Assembly (NCBI GenBank): GCA_016181165.1
Contig: JACOZU010000033.1
Location: 1-6,970, forward strand
Direction: 5' to 3'
From: Candidatus Woesebacteria bacterium
Lineage (GTDB): Bacteria; Patescibacteriota; Microgenomatia; UBA8517
Length of the DNA: 6,970 bases
Shown here: positions 4,740 to 6,970 of the stretch, in pieces
Layout of the letters: each line of letters begins with the position of its first letter
Numbering within the stretch: the first letter of the stretch is position 1
Translations under genes and position numbers: made by a program
Notes under the pieces: model-generated
The model's database searches: none
What the model was told of the DNA's origin: nothing
Seen by the model: only the letters and a program-made list of their open reading frames with translations

Positions 4740-5519
4740 ATGAGACAGTCGATAAAGAACAGAAAAGGGTTAGAAATAGTTCTTCATATTAAAAAGTCTG
4801 AAAGTCCAAAAGGAACTGCAATAGTAATGCACGGCCTTGGGGGTTACAAAGAACAACCTCATATAGAACGGTTTGCAAAATCTTTCGAAAAAAGTGGCTA
4901 CACTGTCGTTACTTTTGATACCACAAATAGCATTGGAGAAAGTGGTGGAAAGATGGAAGATGCGAAAATAACTACATATTATCAAGATCTAGAAGATGTG
5001 ATTACCTGGGTCGAAAAACAATCTTGGTTTGCAAAACCCTTCGTTCTATCTGGACACAGCCTGGGAGGTTTTTCGGTAGCATTTTATGCTGAAAACTATC
5101 CATCAAAAGTATTTGCTATCGCTCCCATATCTCCATTTGTTTCTGGAAAAATGAGTGTTGAAGCTCATAACACCCATGAACCAGAAGAGTTTAAAAAGTG
5201 GGAAGAAACCGGCTGGCAAATTAAAGAGAGTAACTCAAAGCCCGAAGTTATTAAAAAATTACCTTGGTCACATATTGCTGACAGATTGAAATACAATTTG
5301 TTAGAAAAGATTGAAAAGTTAACAATGCCAGTTTTATTGATAGTTGGAGAAGACGATACTTCAACTCCTCCCCAACATGTGCAAGTTCTATACGACAATA
5401 TTCCTAGTACGAAGAAAGAAATTCACATTATTAAAAATGCACCTCACACTTTTAAAGATTCAAATCACTTAGAAGAAATCGAGAAGTTATTTCTTGCTTG
5501 GATTGAGAAGTTAAAATAA
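4740..5519 (+). CDS. Alpha/beta hydrolase (serine hydrolase, esterase/lipase-like)
   Basis: A 259-residue single-domain alpha/beta hydrolase of normal length. HGLGG (31-35) supplies the oxyanion-hole loop, and GHSLGG (105-110) is the nucleophile elbow with Ser107. VGEDDTSTPP (202-211) holds the acid residue (Asp205 or Asp206), and NAPHTF (233-238) the catalytic His236. A helical insert (about 140-190) forms the lid. There is no signal peptide, so it is cytosolic. The substrate cannot be told; relatives include carboxylesterases, acyl-peptide-type hydrolases and acyltransferases. It is the only plus-strand gene in the repeat array, alone between copies C and D, and AT-rich like the toxin-antitoxin modules, which suggests joint acquisition. 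Confidence 0.93.
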   Translation: MRQSIKNRKGLEIVLHIKKSESPKGTAIVMHGLGGYKEQPHIERFAKSFEKSGYTVVTFDTTNSIGESGGKMEDAKITTYYQDLEDVITWVEKQSWFAKPFVLSGHSLGGFSVAFYAENYPSKVFAIAPISPFVSGKMSVEAHNTHEPEEFKKWEETGWQIKESNSKPEVIKKLPWSHIADRLKYNLLEKIEKLTMPVLLIVGEDDTSTPPQHVQVLYDNIPSTKKEIHIIKNAPHTFKDSNHLEEIEKLFLAWIEKLK

Positions 5520-5546
5520 GGGAGTTCTTTAATTTCTATAAATAAC

Positions 5547-5614
5547 ATTGTTCGCGCCGGGCTGGGCTTGCCCTGAAAAATCTTTGATTTTTTAGGGTGA
5601 AGGGCAAGAACAAT
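5547..5614. repeat. Long imperfect inverted repeat after the hydrolase gene
   Basis: Outer arms ATTGTTC (5547-5553) and GAACAAT (5608-5614) are followed inward by TTGCCCT (5568-5574) and AGGGCAA (5601-5607), with a 14 nt GC-rich bulge on the left side. Further in, a hairpin pairs 5571-5582 with 5586-5597 around a TTT loop (12 bp, one G-U). The CCCT at 5571-5574 can pair with either of two AGGG copies (5594-5597 or 5601-5604), so two folds compete. No T-run follows on either strand, so it is not an ordinary terminator. It may protect the hydrolase mRNA 3' end, or be a folded recombination site next to repeat copy D. Confidence 0.7.
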
Positions 5615-5634
5615 ATCCAAGCGCTAGCTTGGAT
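5615..5634. repeat. 8 bp perfect hairpin next to repeat copy D
   Basis: ATCCAAGC (5615-5622) and GCTTGGAT (5627-5634) around the 4 nt loop GCTA. It directly follows the longer inverted repeat and ends 6 nt before repeat copy D. It is part of the same structured block. Confidence 0.65.
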
Positions 5635-5640
5635 CAAATC

Positions 5641-5667
5641 GCGCGCAAAAAAATAGCGGAGGCGAGG
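5641..5667 (+). repeat. Array repeat, copy D
   Basis: GCGCGC, seven A, TA, GCGGAGGCGAGG. It is identical to copy C, including AAATC on the left (5636-5640). It closes the array on the right, 22 nt beyond the stop codon of the minus-strand nuclease gene. Confidence 0.92.
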
Positions 5668-5689
5668 CCACATTATAGGTCTGCACGTA

Positions 5690-6688
5690 CTAGGGATTCC
5701 CAGGGTGTCCCTGCGGGTCCGTTAATGGCAACTCGGCCTGAACAATTCCCAACCTTTCCATCATCTTCCTTTTCTTTTGCGCCTCGGCCCTCGCCTGGCG
5801 ATAGACCCCGGCTGGTCTCTTCTTCTTTTCTTTTTTAATCGCTCCTACTGCAAATTTTTGCCCGTAGTCACAATGCAGTCTGTATGGACACATCGATGCA
5901 CAAATATAGGTTGAAACAACTGTTGGCTTAGGCAATTCCCCTCTTTTAATGGTCTCGTGGGCCTCGGCTAATTTATCAAGAAATATCGTCATTTCATGCT
6001 CGGCTCTTTCGTCCCAAGGAACTATACTTTCCTTCATTTTTCCACTGTCACGATTGATATAAACAATATTTCCCATGGCTACATTTAAACCTTCCTGCCT
6101 TCTCCCCCACATATAGATAAGAAGTTGTAGTCTATCCTCGGGGCGGGGGTTATATATACCCTTTGTTTTTCTCAAGTAATCTGGCAAACCGTCTCTTCGG
6201 ACTTGCCTAAAAGCCCAATCGCCTGTAAATTTCAAATCCAAAATTTGATATTCCTTGGTAACAGGGTTTTTAAGCATAAAATCGAGTCGCCCCGATATAC
6301 CTGATTCGTCTTGTAAAACGGTTTGTTCCTGTACTCCAAACTTTCTTAAAATCCTTAAAAGCGAAAAGTGGGCTGCGCTGCCTATCTTCATACCCATTTC
6401 TGCTTCAAAAGTTCTCGGAGCGGGTTTCAAATCAAGCTCATCCTCAAGTGCCTCATATCCTGCCCACTTAAGACACCTTGAAATGGTTGAGGGGTGAAGA
6501 TAGCTAGGTAAGGAAGCAGTCTCCCCCCAAACTTTTTGAAGAATTCTTTGCGACTCGAGCCTTGTTTCACTTCTTCCTTCTCGGTACCCCTCGGCGTCTG
6601 CCAACACGGCCTCCCTTATTAAAGGAGCAAGCTGATAAACGCCATAAACGTCGAGGTTCTCGACAGGCCTTGCTTTTCTCTCTTTCAT
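5690..6688 (-). CDS. Cas4/RecB-like PD-(D/E)XK nuclease with iron-sulfur cysteines
   Basis: A 332-residue PD-(D/E)XK-superfamily nuclease. The catalytic core reads GSAAH (His107), GRLDF (Asp136), ILDLKF (Asp151, Lys153) and RLQLLIYMW (Gln188, Tyr192), the His-Asp-(D/E)xK-QxxxY order of RecB/Cas4-type enzymes. Cys72 (in HPSTISRCLKWAGYE) plus Cys263, Cys267 and Cys273 (CASMCPYRLHC) match the one-plus-three cysteine layout that holds a 4Fe-4S cluster in Cas4 and AddB. A lysine/arginine-rich tail (285-310) may add DNA contact. The likely role is DNA end processing in repair or recombination. There is no cas gene or helicase nearby, so I do not call it Cas4. The start is supported by AGGAG 7 nt upstream, the only clear Shine-Dalgarno here. 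Confidence 0.9.
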   Translation of the reverse strand: MKERKARPVENLDVYGVYQLAPLIREAVLADAEGYREGRSETRLESQRILQKVWGETASLPSYLHPSTISRCLKWAGYEALEDELDLKPAPRTFEAEMGMKIGSAAHFSLLRILRKFGVQEQTVLQDESGISGRLDFMLKNPVTKEYQILDLKFTGDWAFRQVRRDGLPDYLRKTKGIYNPRPEDRLQLLIYMWGRRQEGLNVAMGNIVYINRDSGKMKESIVPWDERAEHEMTIFLDKLAEAHETIKRGELPKPTVVSTYICASMCPYRLHCDYGQKFAVGAIKKEKKKRPAGVYRQARAEAQKKRKMMERLGIVQAELPLTDPQGHPGNP

Positions 6689-6695
6689 AAATTTA

Positions 6696-6727
6696 CTCCT
6701 AAAAACTCAAGTAGGGCTTATATTATA
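6696..6727 (-). promoter_or_regulatory. -10 box and Shine-Dalgarno of the nuclease gene
   Basis: On the minus strand, TATAAT lies at 6727-6722 and AGGAG at 6700-6696, 7 nt before the ATG at 6688. The predicted leader is about 27 nt. There is no good -35 at the right distance and no TGn extension. Having a leader and a ribosome site sets this gene apart from its neighbours. Confidence 0.6.
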
Positions 6728-6754
6728 CACACTATTGTCCACCAGGGCCTGTAC

Positions 6755-6784
6755 TTTACACTCCCCTCCTTCCTACACTATAAT
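6755..6784 (+). promoter_or_regulatory. Promoter of the small membrane protein gene
   Basis: -35 TTTACA (6755-6760), an 18 nt spacer and -10 TATAAT (6779-6784), then only 5 nt to the ATG at 6790. The mRNA should be leaderless. It is divergent from the nuclease promoter. Confidence 0.65.
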
Positions 6785-6789
6785 GAATT

Positions 6790-6970
6790 ATGGCTAAACG
6801 AAGACGGGGTTTAGGGTTTTTTCGCACGATATTAATCGCCGCATCCGTTATTTTGTTTTGGAGAGGTGCATGGGGTCTAATGGACATTTATTTTTTTCCG
6901 AACAACCAGACTCTAAGTTACCTGGCATCTATAGTTCTTGGAGTTACTATTTTACTCGCAACGAAAAAAC
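6790..6970 (+). CDS. Small membrane protein, partial (right edge)
   Basis: Sixty codons are visible before the window ends. A basic start (MAKRRRGLGFFR) is followed by a first hydrophobic segment (about 13-24) and the motif FWRGAWGLMDIYFFPNN (23-39). A second membrane segment (about 41-57) follows. The pattern of a short WRGxWGLxDxYxFP(N/D)N linker between two membrane helices is one I associate with small uncharacterised proteins of CPR bacteria and archaea, from memory only. The basic N-terminus suggests that end is in the cytoplasm. Function is unknown. The start is set by the -10 box 5 nt upstream. Confidence 0.75.
   Translation, partial: MAKRRRGLGFFRTILIAASVILFWRGAWGLMDIYFFPNNQTLSYLASIVLGVTILLATKK

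Noticed and set aside
5571..5597. Rho-independent terminator of the hydrolase gene
   Set aside because: The 12 bp hairpin is not followed by a U-tract on either strand; the T-run is within the stem itself.
3202..5667. CRISPR array with a Cas4 gene next to it
   Set aside because: The four repeat copies are 0.6-1.0 kb apart with genes between them, and there is no cas1, cas2 or effector. The nuclease is only Cas4-like in motif layout.
5629..5838. 69-residue plus-strand frame beginning in copy D
   Set aside because: It covers the repeat and then the antisense of the nuclease tail, with low-complexity Ser/Pro content.

Overview
This 6.97 kb window looks like part of a small-genome bacterium, most likely Candidate Phyla Radiation / Patescibacteria, with a Microgenomates-type lineage as my best guess. 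That placement is inference. It rests on the compact layout, short intergenic gaps, tRNA genes without an encoded CCA end, near-universal absence of Shine-Dalgarno sequences, and a small two-helix membrane protein of a kind I associate with CPR and archaea. TGA ends at least two genes (brnT and higB homologues) and the tRNA-Trp is CCA, so the standard bacterial code fits.

Left part (1-3133), chromosomal backbone. A partial CapA/PgsA-type metallophosphoesterase gene runs off the left edge on the minus strand. It is divergent from tRNA-Thr(GGT). A 395-residue minus-strand protein with a Tat-like N-terminus and an HExxH motif ends exactly where tRNA-Thr ends, and it is divergent from rpmG (ribosomal protein L33). 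rpmG is followed by tRNA-Trp(CCA), the start of the usual rpmG-trnW-secE-nusG block. The next gene is an unrecognised 159-residue protein, not secE.

Middle part (3202-5667), accessory. Three visibly AT-rich modules are separated and bounded by four copies of one 25-27 nt GC-rich repeat, all in the same orientation: GCGCGC, exactly seven A, an optional TA, then GCGGAGGCGAGG. Module 1 is a BrnT/BrnA-type toxin-antitoxin pair, module 2 a HigB/HigA-type pair, and module 3 a single alpha/beta hydrolase. Both toxin-antitoxin modules carry their own promoter with a palindrome lying over it, so each looks like an independently regulated, portable unit. The arrangement resembles an integron cassette array, but no integrase or convincing attC core site is visible. 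The repeat-bounded array is the most interesting element here.

Right part (5690-6970), backbone again. A 332-residue Cas4/RecB-like PD-(D/E)XK nuclease with four iron-sulfur-type cysteines lies on the minus strand. It is the one gene with a clear Shine-Dalgarno. Divergent from it, a small membrane protein gene runs off the right edge.

Across the window most genes, including both tRNAs, begin 5-11 nt after a recognisable -10 box (often an extended TGnTATAAT). This implies mostly leaderless transcripts and fixes several start codons. No canonical intrinsic terminator was found.
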